DNA of 54,095 bases from an uncultured Muribaculaceae bacterium (GTDB lineage: Bacteria; Bacteroidota; Bacteroidia; Bacteroidales; Muribaculaceae), in NCBI GenBank assembly GCA_910583525.1, contig CAJTXL010000022.1:1-54095 (forward strand), read 5' to 3'. The position numbers were made by a program, and so were the translations under genes. Shown here piece after piece: positions 1 through 9,347 of this stretch (position 1 is its first letter; the number at the start of each line of letters is the position of its first letter). The notes under the pieces are model-generated. The model was given only the letters and a program-made list of their open reading frames with translations. It did no database searches and was not told the origin of the DNA.

Positions 1-198
1 CCTTAAAGTCCTTACAGCGTCAAAAAAGAGTTCTCCTGTACTCCTGTCCAAAAAACCAAAACCACTATGTTCTTTCTGAAAGCTTATGTCTTTCTGTCAA
101 AGAACCTTAGTCCCTTTTGTTCTTATGTCTAACAAGGAAAGGGCCATGTTGTGCCGCCGGACCAAGAGCCGGCCCGACAATGCGTACCCACACAAGCA
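1..198. other. Left-edge intergenic with short C/T-rich near-repeats
   Basis: No gene is supported here. The top strand is C/T-rich and carries short imperfect tandem units: CCTTAAAGT next to CCTTACAGC at the very edge, CTCCTGTA/CTCCTGTC near 33-48, and CTTATGTCT twice (about 83 and 121). It may be the end of a degenerate short tandem repeat that continues outside the window. Short open frames here lack any recognisable product. Confidence 0.35.
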
Positions 199-247
199 GG
201 GAGAGAAAACGGCCGCGCCGGGCGCCGTTTTCTCTCCCTGTTTTTTA
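199..247 (+). terminator. Strong intrinsic terminator (plus strand), convergent with tamL
   Basis: A perfect 15-bp inverted repeat (199-213 with 224-238; arm GGGAGAGAAAACGGC) is followed on the plus strand by TGTTTTTTATT. The T-run is on the plus strand, so it best ends a transcript entering from the left of the window. The hairpin also lies 20-60 bases beyond the tamL stop and could stabilise or end that minus-strand message, although no T-run follows it in that direction. Confidence 0.7.
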
Positions 248-259
248 TTGACAACGCAA

Positions 260-2566
260 TCAGAACGGATAGCCAATGGCGAGATGGAACGCCAGCGAGT
301 TGCCGAACGACTTCATATTGTAGTATCCGCCATGCCCGGTGTTATAAGGGGCGTGGATGCCGATGCCAAGGTCGCCACGCACTACAAGCATGCCTATGTC
401 GAGCCTCAGTCCCACGCCTGTGCCGAGCGCAAGGTCTCGCAGGAACGTTTTGCCGCGTAGGGTGCCGCCGGGTCGCATATCGTCCGATTTCAACAGCCAT
501 ACGTTGCCGGCATCGACAAAAAGAGCGCCGTGCACAGGTCCGAATATCGGGAAACGGTATTCCACGTTGGCCTCGAATTTGAATGTGCCCGTGCGGTCGA
601 AGTTGTCCTCCGGCGAGCCTTCGGGGGCTTTATAGCTGCCGGGGCCTATCGAACGCACCGTAAATGCCCTTACTGAATTGGCGCCGCCGACATAGAATTG
701 CTCGGCATACGGTACCTGCGTCGAGTTGCCGTAGGCGTGTGCCGCTCCGGCTGCTACACGGCTTACGAGCCAATGGTCGCCTTGACCGAGACGCCGACCC
801 CATACGAGTTGGGTCTGACCTTTTACGAACTGTGAGAACGGTGTCCCGAATAGCTCTTTCTCGCCCTTCTTGCCTGCGGCGCGGTATATTGCCCAAAATA
901 CATTTCCGGCCTCCTGTATTGTGAATTGCCAGTTGATTGTATTGTTGCGGTTGATTTGTCGGTCGTATACATAGCTGTAGCTCATCTGAGGGATGAATTG
1001 GCTGCGGAAACTCTGGGCTACGGCCGGGTTGGCTTCCATGATGGAGTCAAAATCCGCTGTCGTGTGCATCAGGTTGGTATACGTCAGCTTGAAGAGGGTG
1101 AAGGTGTTCTGCACATGCCGGCGCACACGCCAGTCGTAATTGACCGATGCGTTGAATTGCGCCATCTTGAAGTAATGCGGCCGGTTGAGCAAATCGGCAT
1201 TGAGCTGGAAACGCGTCCAGTTGAGCTGAAAGCGGCTACGGGGAATGAACTTCGGTGCAAGAAGCCGGGGGAAGGCCAGTGTCCCGGTCAGCCCGAACTC
1301 ATAGGAGTTGAACACCGAACGGCGGCCGCTTCCTGTCTGCCACTCGTACGAGCCTGTCAGTTTCACCGACAGTTGTTCTCCGCCCCCGAAAAGGTTTTTG
1401 TTTGTCACACCGAAAGTCAGTCCCGGTCCTATGTAGCTGTTCGATTTGGACGATGCGTTGACTTCGAGCGTCGTTTCGAGCGGTGAGTCGAAAGTGCAAT
1501 AGATGTCGACGTCGAGCTTATGCGACACTTTGTCTGTAGTGTCGGGCATCGCCTCTATGTTGACGGCATTGAAAATGCCGAGCCTTGATATGTTTGTCTG
1601 GGTGCGGTCCATGTTCCGCACCGAGAACAGGCGTCCGGGCCGGAATGTAATACACTCTGCAATGGAACTTTGGCGAAGCCTCGACGGCTTCATCTGTATC
1701 AAAGTCGCCCGGGGCAACGCTATGGTGTCGGGAGTTCCGCCGCCTTGGTTTCGTGCTACATGTATTGTGACCTTGCCCGTCGTATATTGTCGGGTGGCGA
1801 ATGCAGGTATATTGGAAGCAAGGACCATTTTCAGCGATATGTGCTTGGGGCGAACTATGCTGTCGGCAAGATACTCTATGAAATCTGGTCGGAAATAATA
1901 GTAGCCGCGGTTGCGCAGCTTGTTTGTGATGCGTGTCCGTGCTGCCGACAGTGAATCGGTGCTATATTGGCGGTCGCTGCGGCTCAGATACGGGTCAATA
2001 GCCGCCAAAGAGTCTATTACAAACCCGAGCCGGGTATTGTTTTCGATTGGCATTACCGTATCTACAGGGTATGCGGTTCCGGGATAGACATCGTAGCGCA
2101 CCTTGGCTTTCTTGCGGTTTTTGCCATGCACAAGGCTGTATGTTGCGGTGCCGCTGAAATATCCGTTGTTGTCGAGTATCTGCTCTATCATGTGGGTGCG
2201 TACTTCGGGCCGCACGTCAGAGATGAGCACGGGTTCTTCTACGAGTTTCTCATAAATCCAATGTTTGAAGCCGCTCGGAGGATTGGGCCAGTTGTTGTAC
2301 ACCCATAGTCCGAGTGGGAAGGGATAACGCCATTTCAGAAGCTTGAAATAGTTGTTGGGAGCAACATCGACGGCTTTCTTTATCTGAGAACTTATTTCAG
2401 GGGCGAGCTTGCCGCTGTCGGTGCGCGCTATGTCGATTTTTTTGATGCCGGTATATAGAATATCGTCATCAGGGATACGGCGCGTGGTAGAGCACGCGCA
2501 CATCATGCCGGCAGCCACTATGACAGCCGCCAAGGCGAACTTCGCTGATAGTCTTTGCTTTTTCAT
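260..2566 (-). CDS. tamL: TamL, lipidated BamA/TamA-family outer-membrane barrel
   Basis: 768 aa. The N-terminus is a lipoprotein signal ending in a Cys pair (Cys23/Cys25), followed by STTRRIPDDD, the form seen in the lipidated TamA homologues (TamL) of Bacteroidota. An N-terminal periplasmic part with POTRA-like segments precedes a C-terminal Omp85-type 16-strand barrel (about residues 400-768), and the chain ends in Phe, as expected for a BAM substrate. Known role of the family: it partners TamB in moving lipid or assembling outer-membrane proteins across the envelope. Its ATG overlaps the tamB stop by 4 bases (ATGA), so the two are probably translationally coupled. Identification rests on the barrel, the lipobox and the TamB neighbour; the exact cargo is unknown. 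Confidence 0.88.
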   Translation of the reverse strand: MKKQRLSAKFALAAVIVAAGMMCACSTTRRIPDDDILYTGIKKIDIARTDSGKLAPEISSQIKKAVDVAPNNYFKLLKWRYPFPLGLWVYNNWPNPPSGFKHWIYEKLVEEPVLISDVRPEVRTHMIEQILDNNGYFSGTATYSLVHGKNRKKAKVRYDVYPGTAYPVDTVMPIENNTRLGFVIDSLAAIDPYLSRSDRQYSTDSLSAARTRITNKLRNRGYYYFRPDFIEYLADSIVRPKHISLKMVLASNIPAFATRQYTTGKVTIHVARNQGGGTPDTIALPRATLIQMKPSRLRQSSIAECITFRPGRLFSVRNMDRTQTNISRLGIFNAVNIEAMPDTTDKVSHKLDVDIYCTFDSPLETTLEVNASSKSNSYIGPGLTFGVTNKNLFGGGEQLSVKLTGSYEWQTGSGRRSVFNSYEFGLTGTLAFPRLLAPKFIPRSRFQLNWTRFQLNADLLNRPHYFKMAQFNASVNYDWRVRRHVQNTFTLFKLTYTNLMHTTADFDSIMEANPAVAQSFRSQFIPQMSYSYVYDRQINRNNTINWQFTIQEAGNVFWAIYRAAGKKGEKELFGTPFSQFVKGQTQLVWGRRLGQGDHWLVSRVAAGAAHAYGNSTQVPYAEQFYVGGANSVRAFTVRSIGPGSYKAPEGSPEDNFDRTGTFKFEANVEYRFPIFGPVHGALFVDAGNVWLLKSDDMRPGGTLRGKTFLRDLALGTGVGLRLDIGMLVVRGDLGIGIHAPYNTGHGGYYNMKSFGNSLAFHLAIGYPF

Positions 2567-5500
2567 TTTAGGGGCGTGTCATTGCTTGTTTTAATTCGGG
2601 CTTCGCGTTCATCGCGACGTCGCACTTGTCCGGGTGTCAGGAACATGTCGCCGAGACGGCGCAGTTTACGGCGGTACACGAAGCCGACACCTGTCTGTGT
2701 GATTTCTCCTTCGAGTATGCTCTCGTAGCCGGTATGTCTGAACAGACGCACATACATGGTGCGCTGCTGGTTGATGAAATACTCGAACGATATGTCATTT
2801 ATGAGGTTCTGCGAGAAGTTTTCGTCGGCATTGGCGTCGGTGCTGTAGTTGCCGCCGACAACAATCTTGAACCTGTCGTTGAACAGTGATTTCGACACCT
2901 GGTAGGAGTAGCTTGTCGTGGTCGAGGTGTTGCCGCCGACGGTGCGGTCGTATTGGTCGATGCCGAACGACAAGTCTATGCCTTTGATGTTGCTTGCAGC
3001 CCAGGAGTTGATTTGCGATTCGAGGAATGAAAACAGAGGATTGCCCGAAAGCGATGCGTCGCCTTTCGTGCCGGGGCCTGTATATACATTATACAACAGC
3101 ATGTTCATGGCCTGGTTGGCACGTTGCTCCGGCGACATCGACTCAAGTTCATTGGCTACCGTGAGGTCGTCTTTGGTGGAGAGGTCGAATGCCACATCCA
3201 TACGGTTGAGTGTGCCGGTGACAGAAAGAATGACGTCGAAGTTCACCAGACGGGAATTTTGTCCGCTTTGTGTCACGTTAGCCTTTATCACGTCGGTAGC
3301 CCTGATATTGAGCGACGGATTCATCATGTCGCCGGTAAAGGCTATGTAACTGCCGTCGTCGAATGCGAAATTCTTTTCCGACATGAACGGGGGAGTGTAG
3401 CGCACATAGCCGTTGACAATGTCGAGACGCCCCTGCATGCGCCCGTTGTCGAGCGGTGACATTGTGTACGACAGCGAGCCGTTGCCTTGCACCTGAACCT
3501 TATTCGTGCCGTCGGCCGATAAATCGACATTGATTGTAGAGCCGTTCTCTACGTTGAGTGTCGCATCGAGGAACAGAGCCATCGATTTGTTGGCTATGCT
3601 GTCGGCGTCGAGAACGGCGAGCGAGTCGGTGAAATTCACGAATTTCACCATTTCACCGGCCGATTTGTTGGTTATGGCATTGGTGGCGTCGGGTATGACG
3701 TATGTCACATTCGTGCCCGGCATTATCGAAACATCGGCTCCGATGCGCAGCATCTGCATGCTGCCACGGGCGCTGGCATCAAGCGAAATAAGGGCTTTGC
3801 CGTAGACGTCGGCGCCTCGCTTGGCTCGTTTGCTGTTGACAATCATCATATTGTCGGCCTTTAGACCGAGATTGAGCCGCATGTCGGCCATGTCCGAAAT
3901 ATCTACCGTGCCGTCAACGTAGAGCGGATTGGCATTGCATGCCGTGATTGCGAAACGGTCGAAGCGTACGACACTCTTTTCTACAACGATAGGAGTTGTG
4001 CTGAACTTGTAGTCGGTACCTGTCATCGACAATGTCACGGCGGTAGAATCGAAATCGATTGTTCCGTCGATTATAGGCCTGGCGTCAGTGCCCGAAATCT
4101 TCATCTTGCCGTTGAGCATCCCCGAAACCCTGCCCGTGCCTTTCGGAAGGAACGGATTGACCGTCGCCAACGGGAAGCGTATCATTGCGAAGTCAAGGTC
4201 GAGTGGCGACGTAGCCGTACTATCGTTGAGCGCGCCCGACAGCGTCATTGTTTTTACTCCGTCTACATAGAGGTCGGCATTGGCATTGATTGTGCCTGAT
4301 ACATTTGCCGCTACATCGAAGTCGGCCTTGAAATCGGCCACTTTCTGTTTGCCGTAAATCAGATTGTTTACACTGGCGATGCCTTTGCCCACAAAGATTT
4401 TGTCTTGACGGTTTATGCGCATGTCGGCATTGATGTCGCCGTTGAGCGGTGGCGCAAACGGATTGAATGAAATCCAGTCGGCGATATGGATGTCGGTCAG
4501 TTGCACCACAAGGTCCTCCTGTACGTCGTTGTGTATGCTGTCTGTCTCTGCGGTTCCATGTTCAGTGAACAGTGCAAGAGAACTGTTGCCGCCGTGCATG
4601 CGCAGGTTGGCATCGACATGACCGTCAGGTATACGGTATTTTATGAAATTGTCGTTATTGACACTCCATTTCTGGTAGCCTATTATCGGTTCAGCCGGTT
4701 TTACCTGCACGGTCAACGTAGAGTCGGCATGCGAGGCTGTGGCTGCCAGGCCGAACTGAAATCCCGTCTTGCCTTTAAGGTTCTGTTGTGTCAGTCCTAT
4801 GCCTCCGCGGTTGCCGTCGACACGGCCTATGATATCGACCTTGTGCCATTCGTCAAGGTTTCCCGGGCGGTTTTCCAATCCGGCGCCGAAATGCAGGTGT
4901 CCGCCATGCTGATGGGCGTCCAGATATAACGAGTCAAGCCGCATATCCCCGGTAACAAAACGTTTGGCCGAACCGTCGACGGTGAGTATGCTGTCGTTTT
5001 TGGCTGAAAGCTTAAATGAGCGTACCGACATCTTCGACGGCGCGAGTATGTCGTTGACAAGGTTTGAGCTGCCGCCGGCGACTTCAAGGACAAATTGCGG
5101 AAGGGTACGGCCTAAAGTATCCACATTAAGCATGTACGAGTCAATTTGTTCTGACAGCAACAATCCTGCTTGTCCAAACCGCGTCGCAAGGCTGTCGAGA
5201 GTGGATGGCGATGAAAACGATGCCCTGAGGTCGCGGTTGTGCACGTTCAGGTCCGTTAGCGTATCTGTGGCGTTCAGCGTGGCTTCAACGTCGGTTAGGC
5301 CTATTGTGCCGCCGGTACGGGTGTAGTAGAGGTCGTCAAGCACAAGGTGTGCCGAAATGTCGTTTTTGCCGGGACCTATGGTGGCGTCGGCCTTGGCCAT
5401 AATTTCGACCGACGATGGCTCGGTGGCTAACTTTAGCGAATACAGGTCGATGTGGCGTCCGTCGACGGTGGCATTCCATGTATATGTGTTCCCGTCAAGA

Positions 5501-7371
5501 TTGCCGTAAGCCTCGATACCCATGTCTGCCGCAGGATTGTCGGAGTTCAGCACCAGTCGTCCTTTGCCGTCGGCTATATTGGCGGTGAGCGTTATGTCGG
5601 TATATTCCACTCCTTGATAGAACGCCGAACTTACATTGGCTGCCAAATCGGCTTTCATTGCCTTGGAAAACAGGTCATAGCCATGGCCTTTGACATCGAC
5701 TGTGGCCGATACGGCTCCTACCCCAAGCAGAGGCATGAAAGCTTCGACAGGGAAACGGCGTGCAGTCACCGATGCCTTGTAGTCTTCGGCGCGGCTGCTC
5801 CAGCGTCCGTCGAGCCGTATGTCGCCCTTGGCTGTAGATGCAAGCAGATTGCCGCTCACGGCTCCGCGTTGCATGGCTACACGTCCGTTTAGTGTCATTG
5901 GCGGAACATTGATGGTTTTGGCTGCGTCGGGGGCGAGAAATTGTTTCTTTATTCCGCTTACATTTATGATGTTGCCGCGAAGGGCAAGAGAGCCGCCGAG
6001 TTCATCGGGGTGCATCATATTCTCGACATAACCTGAAGCCGCAAGGCTTATGCACCGGTTAACCCGTAACGACAGCTCCTCGACATCAAGGTGGCCGGTA
6101 GTCCCCGCAACATCGACATCCAGCAGAATATTTTCGGCCGACGGAATGCCGGCCAGATAAGGTGAATATGCCGGAAACATCATACGCAGGTCTGCCGGAG
6201 CAAAAGCGCCGTCGAGTTTAAGGGCAAGCGGCAATGTCGGGTCTGACGCCATGTCGCCCATTCCCATAAGGCCATCGAACGAAGCCATAGTGCCCTCGGG
6301 TGTTGACAGATTGAACTCTTTGAAATTAAGTCCGACAGAATCAATGTCGAGAGTGCCGTCGACGGCGAGCTTCACGCCACATCGCTCTGTGCCCCGTATG
6401 CTGAGGGGGAGACGTACTTGTGTAGCCTGATTGAAGAAATTACGTAGACGCAGGTCGAAATCCGATACTTCGATATAGCTGAAATCGAGTCTCGGCATCG
6501 GTGTGGTGCCCGAAAGGGCGTATATGGCATGCGAATGAGCGAATGCAATGTTGTCTATTTCGACAGTCCACGGCGCGGAAGCTGTCGTAGTATCGGTCGG
6601 CAGGCTTTCGGGATAAGGGCCGGCTGCGGCTATGGCGGCAGAATCGGGGGTGATATAACGTGCATCGAGATATTCCCCTGAGAAATGCCCGAGTTTGACT
6701 TTTTGGTTATAAAGGTCTATAAGGCCGTCGGCAAGTTCTGCATCGGCTATTTGTGTGCTTAACGTGTCGATTGACGGCATAAGCCGCATCGTGTAGGTGA
6801 AATCATTGAGCTTTAGTCGCCCGAGCGCTATCGACATTTGCGTCGGGGGGGCCGGCGGTTGGGGGGCTGAGGTGTCAGGTTTCAGGAACAGTCCCATCCG
6901 GCCTCCTCTGATTATGCCGTCCTCAAGGCCGATGGACATGTCGGCAAGTGTCACCGTCACAGGGGAGAGCGCTATGCTGTCGGCAGCGACAGTCATATAT
7001 AGGGTAGAGTCGGGCGAGCCTTGGCGGTACCTTACGCCTGTAAGCGCGGCATCGTTTACCTTGACGCGCCCGGCAAGTAAAGGTAAAAGTGCGATGTCGA
7101 CGTCCGCGGTATTGGCGGCTACGAGCGTGTCGCCGTCCTGTGCCATTGCCAGACCGGCGACTTCGGCACGTAGTGGAAAATGCAGCCGGAACTTGTCGAG
7201 CGTCAGGCTTGTGCCGCTGACGTTCATTTTCTTAAGCACCGCTTCGCGTGCAATGTTCTGTGCCCATGGAGAATATAAAACGATAAGCAATCCACAGACA
7301 AGCAAAACAAGAGCAATCACCGAATAGGCGACCACTCTTATTGAAGAATATATCAAAACCTTAGCTTTCAC
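2563..7371 (-). CDS. tamB: TamB, translocation and assembly module protein (AsmA-like)
   Basis: 1602 aa, the usual size for Bacteroidota TamB. One transmembrane helix at about residues 9-32 anchors it in the inner membrane. A long repetitive beta-rich periplasmic region follows, and the last ~400 residues match the TamB C-terminal (DUF490) domain, including a closing beta-barrel-like stretch with a FIN-QQ-RTMYVRL pattern. AsmA-like proteins of this shape form a hydrophobic groove bridging inner and outer membranes for phospholipid transfer. The start codon is GTG: no in-frame ATG lies just upstream, and the transmembrane helix begins directly after it. It precedes tamL with a 4-base overlap, and dbpA lies 58 bases upstream on the same strand. 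Confidence 0.88.
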   Translation of the reverse strand: MKAKVLIYSSIRVVAYSVIALVLLVCGLLIVLYSPWAQNIAREAVLKKMNVSGTSLTLDKFRLHFPLRAEVAGLAMAQDGDTLVAANTADVDIALLPLLAGRVKVNDAALTGVRYRQGSPDSTLYMTVAADSIALSPVTVTLADMSIGLEDGIIRGGRMGLFLKPDTSAPQPPAPPTQMSIALGRLKLNDFTYTMRLMPSIDTLSTQIADAELADGLIDLYNQKVKLGHFSGEYLDARYITPDSAAIAAAGPYPESLPTDTTTASAPWTVEIDNIAFAHSHAIYALSGTTPMPRLDFSYIEVSDFDLRLRNFFNQATQVRLPLSIRGTERCGVKLAVDGTLDIDSVGLNFKEFNLSTPEGTMASFDGLMGMGDMASDPTLPLALKLDGAFAPADLRMMFPAYSPYLAGIPSAENILLDVDVAGTTGHLDVEELSLRVNRCISLAASGYVENMMHPDELGGSLALRGNIINVSGIKKQFLAPDAAKTINVPPMTLNGRVAMQRGAVSGNLLASTAKGDIRLDGRWSSRAEDYKASVTARRFPVEAFMPLLGVGAVSATVDVKGHGYDLFSKAMKADLAANVSSAFYQGVEYTDITLTANIADGKGRLVLNSDNPAADMGIEAYGNLDGNTYTWNATVDGRHIDLYSLKLATEPSSVEIMAKADATIGPGKNDISAHLVLDDLYYTRTGGTIGLTDVEATLNATDTLTDLNVHNRDLRASFSSPSTLDSLATRFGQAGLLLSEQIDSYMLNVDTLGRTLPQFVLEVAGGSSNLVNDILAPSKMSVRSFKLSAKNDSILTVDGSAKRFVTGDMRLDSLYLDAHQHGGHLHFGAGLENRPGNLDEWHKVDIIGRVDGNRGGIGLTQQNLKGKTGFQFGLAATASHADSTLTVQVKPAEPIIGYQKWSVNNDNFIKYRIPDGHVDANLRMHGGNSSLALFTEHGTAETDSIHNDVQEDLVVQLTDIHIADWISFNPFAPPLNGDINADMRINRQDKIFVGKGIASVNNLIYGKQKVADFKADFDVAANVSGTINANADLYVDGVKTMTLSGALNDSTATSPLDLDFAMIRFPLATVNPFLPKGTGRVSGMLNGKMKISGTDARPIIDGTIDFDSTAVTLSMTGTDYKFSTTPIVVEKSVVRFDRFAITACNANPLYVDGTVDISDMADMRLNLGLKADNMMIVNSKRAKRGADVYGKALISLDASARGSMQMLRIGADVSIMPGTNVTYVIPDATNAITNKSAGEMVKFVNFTDSLAVLDADSIANKSMALFLDATLNVENGSTINVDLSADGTNKVQVQGNGSLSYTMSPLDNGRMQGRLDIVNGYVRYTPPFMSEKNFAFDDGSYIAFTGDMMNPSLNIRATDVIKANVTQSGQNSRLVNFDVILSVTGTLNRMDVAFDLSTKDDLTVANELESMSPEQRANQAMNMLLYNVYTGPGTKGDASLSGNPLFSFLESQINSWAASNIKGIDLSFGIDQYDRTVGGNTSTTTSYSYQVSKSLFNDRFKIVVGGNYSTDANADENFSQNLINDISFEYFINQQRTMYVRLFRHTGYESILEGEITQTGVGFVYRRKLRRLGDMFLTPGQVRRRDEREARIKTSNDTPLK

Positions 7372-7429
7372 TTTTAGCGTAATGTGATGAATTTGTCTTT
7401 AAAACCGCTAAGGAGAAGGTTTTGTTCGT

Positions 7430-8749
7430 CTATAGCTTGATAAGACTAACCTTTACACGAACATTTTTTATTTTGTGCGGAGAAAGTGCCTTTATTGTAT
7501 TTGTGGCTTTGTCAGACGGAACTGCAACGTATGCGCAATGGTCTTTGACGTCAATCCGTCCGACCTCGTCACGTCCGAGCCCACCCTTTTTCATCAGGAA
7601 ACCGGCGATGTCGCCTTTAGAAATCTTTTCCTTGCGTCCGGCATTGAAATATAATGTCGATGTTCCCTGGTGTTTTGGTTCGGATGAGCCTTCAGGCCAA
7701 TATCGTTCGAGGGTGGGGAAGTAATCGGGTATTTTGTCGTTGTCCGAAACAATTGCGAAAGCAAGACCCGACGCGCCCATGCGTCCCGTGCGTCCGTTGC
7801 GGTGTGTCAGAGCCTCCTCTGATACAGGCAGATGGTAATGAACCACCACTCCGACGCCGTCGATGTCGAGGCCTCGCGATGCAAGGTCGGTCGAAACCAG
7901 TATTTTTGTAGTTCCGTTGGCAAACAAAACCATTGCGCGTTCACGCTGTTCTTGTTCGAGACCGCCGTGGTATAGTCCTGCGCAGAAACCGTGTTTGTGT
8001 AAATGTCCCCATACGCGCTCTGCCGCATCTCTGTGGTTGACGAATACTATTGTCTTTTCGTCGGTGAAATCGCGTAGTAGGGCTTCAAGCGTTTCAATCT
8101 TGTCGGCCGACGGACTTTCGACAAGACGGAACAGAATGTCAGGTTTCAGCTCGTCGCCGTTTGAGTAATCATATACAGACACAGCCTCCTTCCCCATGAA
8201 GGTTGGCAATTCGGCCAAGGCAGTGGCCGACGTCAGTATTAAAGTCTTCAGTCCCTTCATCCGACCGACAATTGCACTCATTTCGGCGGCGAAACCGAGT
8301 TCGAGCGATTTGTCATATTCGTCGAGCACTAACGATTTGACGTCATGGACGCTGAGGTTGCCACGTTGCAGATGGTCAAGTAGACGGCCAGGTGTCGCAA
8401 CTATTATATCAGGTTTCCCTGCAAGTGAGTTTACTTCAGTCTCCATGCGGTGGCCTCCGTAGAAAGCCGCTACTTTAAATTCGGGAGTGGCAAGTGTGCG
8501 TACCACATCGTAAACTTGCAAAGCCAATTCTCGCGTGGGTACAAGCACGACACCGCACACGCCTTCTGTGTCCGCCTTTAGCGAGCGAAGAAATGCTATT
8601 GAAAAAGCCAAAGTCTTGCCGCTACCTGTGGGAGCCAGCAACATGGCTCTGCAAGGCAACGCGACCTTACCCATGGCCTCCTGCATGGGCATAAGAGTGC
8701 TGATGCCCATGCAGGAGGCTATACGGGCCTGCAAGGTGTTGAAATCCAT
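7430..8749 (-). CDS. dbpA: DEAD-box RNA helicase, DbpA-like
   Basis: 439 aa. Helicase motifs in order: Q-motif region with Gln23 (LMPMQ), motif I APTGSGKT (39-46), PTREL (71-75), TPGR (119-122), motif II DEYD (143-146), motif III SAT (174-176) and motif VI HRNGRTGR (316-323). The tail (about 365-439) resembles the DbpA RNA-binding domain, which in DbpA binds hairpin 92 of 23S rRNA during 50S assembly. Motif II reads DEYD rather than DEAD; the two catalytic acidic residues are kept. The gene sits 16 bases after the thioredoxin gene in the same direction. A perfect 17-bp inverted repeat lies inside codons 11-25. The helicase class is certain; the DbpA assignment rests on the C-terminal domain. 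Confidence 0.85.
   Translation of the reverse strand: MDFNTLQARIASCMGISTLMPMQEAMGKVALPCRAMLLAPTGSGKTLAFSIAFLRSLKADTEGVCGVVLVPTRELALQVYDVVRTLATPEFKVAAFYGGHRMETEVNSLAGKPDIIVATPGRLLDHLQRGNLSVHDVKSLVLDEYDKSLELGFAAEMSAIVGRMKGLKTLILTSATALAELPTFMGKEAVSVYDYSNGDELKPDILFRLVESPSADKIETLEALLRDFTDEKTIVFVNHRDAAERVWGHLHKHGFCAGLYHGGLEQEQRERAMVLFANGTTKILVSTDLASRGLDIDGVGVVVHYHLPVSEEALTHRNGRTGRMGASGLAFAIVSDNDKIPDYFPTLERYWPEGSSEPKHQGTSTLYFNAGRKEKISKGDIAGFLMKKGGLGRDEVGRIDVKDHCAYVAVPSDKATNTIKALSPHKIKNVRVKVSLIKL
8676..8719 (-). repeat. Perfect 17-bp inverted repeat inside the dbpA-like coding start
   Basis: Arms 8676-8692 and 8703-8719 are exact reverse complements (core CCTCCTGCATGGGCAT) with a 10-base loop. In the mRNA this is a very stable hairpin beginning about 30 nt after the start codon. 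It encodes residues Ala11-Ala25, including the Q-motif glutamine. Confidence 0.9.
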
Positions 8750-8765
8750 TGATTTCTAAGTGGCG

Positions 8766-9260
8766 TTATTTCAGATTACTCTCTATGACAGCTTCGAATG
8801 ATGACGCCGGCAGCAGATTTTGCGTGCCGATGTATTTTTCGCTTTTGCCGTCGGGGCGGAGAAAAAGTACAGCAGGAATTGAGCTTCCGAGATTGTAGGC
8901 CTCGAAGAGTTCGCCGAATTTGTCGACATCTACTGAGATAAATGTCACTTTGCCGGCATATTTGGCGGCCATCTCTTCGAGAACCGGGGTGAGCTGGCGA
9001 CACGGTCCGCACCATACGGCGTTGAAATCAATTACTGTAAGTTGTTCGACATTTACGCCCGGAGCGATGAGCGACGCATCTTCAAGTTCGATGACCTTGC
9101 CGTCGGTAGCGACCGGTGCCACAGCTACCACCGGTTTCGTGACCTCTTCTACAGTAACGGCATCGACAGCTTCGGCTTTCTCATTGCTTTTGGTGGAGCA
9201 GCCCGTAAAGGCCATAAAGGCGGCAATGCCGCATACGATGAAATATTTATTCATAGTCAT
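8766..9260 (-). CDS. Thioredoxin-fold lipoprotein
   Basis: 164 aa. The lipoprotein signal ends FTGC, giving a lipidated Cys21. A low-complexity Glu/Val/Lys linker (about 24-60) leads to a thioredoxin fold with the redox motif WCGPC (83-87) and the cis-Pro of SIPA at Pro129. The expected role is a membrane-tethered periplasmic disulfide reductase or oxidoreductase; WCGPC is the classic reducing thioredoxin motif, and the partner is unknown. The annotated start has a second ATG two codons in; both leave the signal intact. It lies just after the mdh terminator and 16 bases before dbpA, so it likely heads the dbpA-tamB-tamL run. No strong promoter is visible in the 30 bases upstream. Confidence 0.88.
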   Translation of the reverse strand: MTMNKYFIVCGIAAFMAFTGCSTKSNEKAEAVDAVTVEEVTKPVVAVAPVATDGKVIELEDASLIAPGVNVEQLTVIDFNAVWCGPCRQLTPVLEEMAAKYAGKVTFISVDVDKFGELFEAYNLGSSIPAVLFLRPDGKSEKYIGTQNLLPASSFEAVIESNLK

Positions 9261-9281
9261 GTTTTTTGCAAAAAAGAATAC

Positions 9282-9318
9282 AAAAAAATGCCGCCGGAAA
9301 GCGAGCCTCTCCGGCGGC
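9282..9318 (-). terminator. Intrinsic terminator of mdh
   Basis: Arms 9290-9298 and 9310-9318 (GCCGCCGGA and its complement) with an 11-base loop. On the minus strand the hairpin is followed directly by a run of T (complement of the A-run at 9282-9288). It separates mdh from the thioredoxin gene. Confidence 0.85.
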
Positions 9319-9347
9319 TTGAAAGAACTAACGCTTTAAAGCGATTA

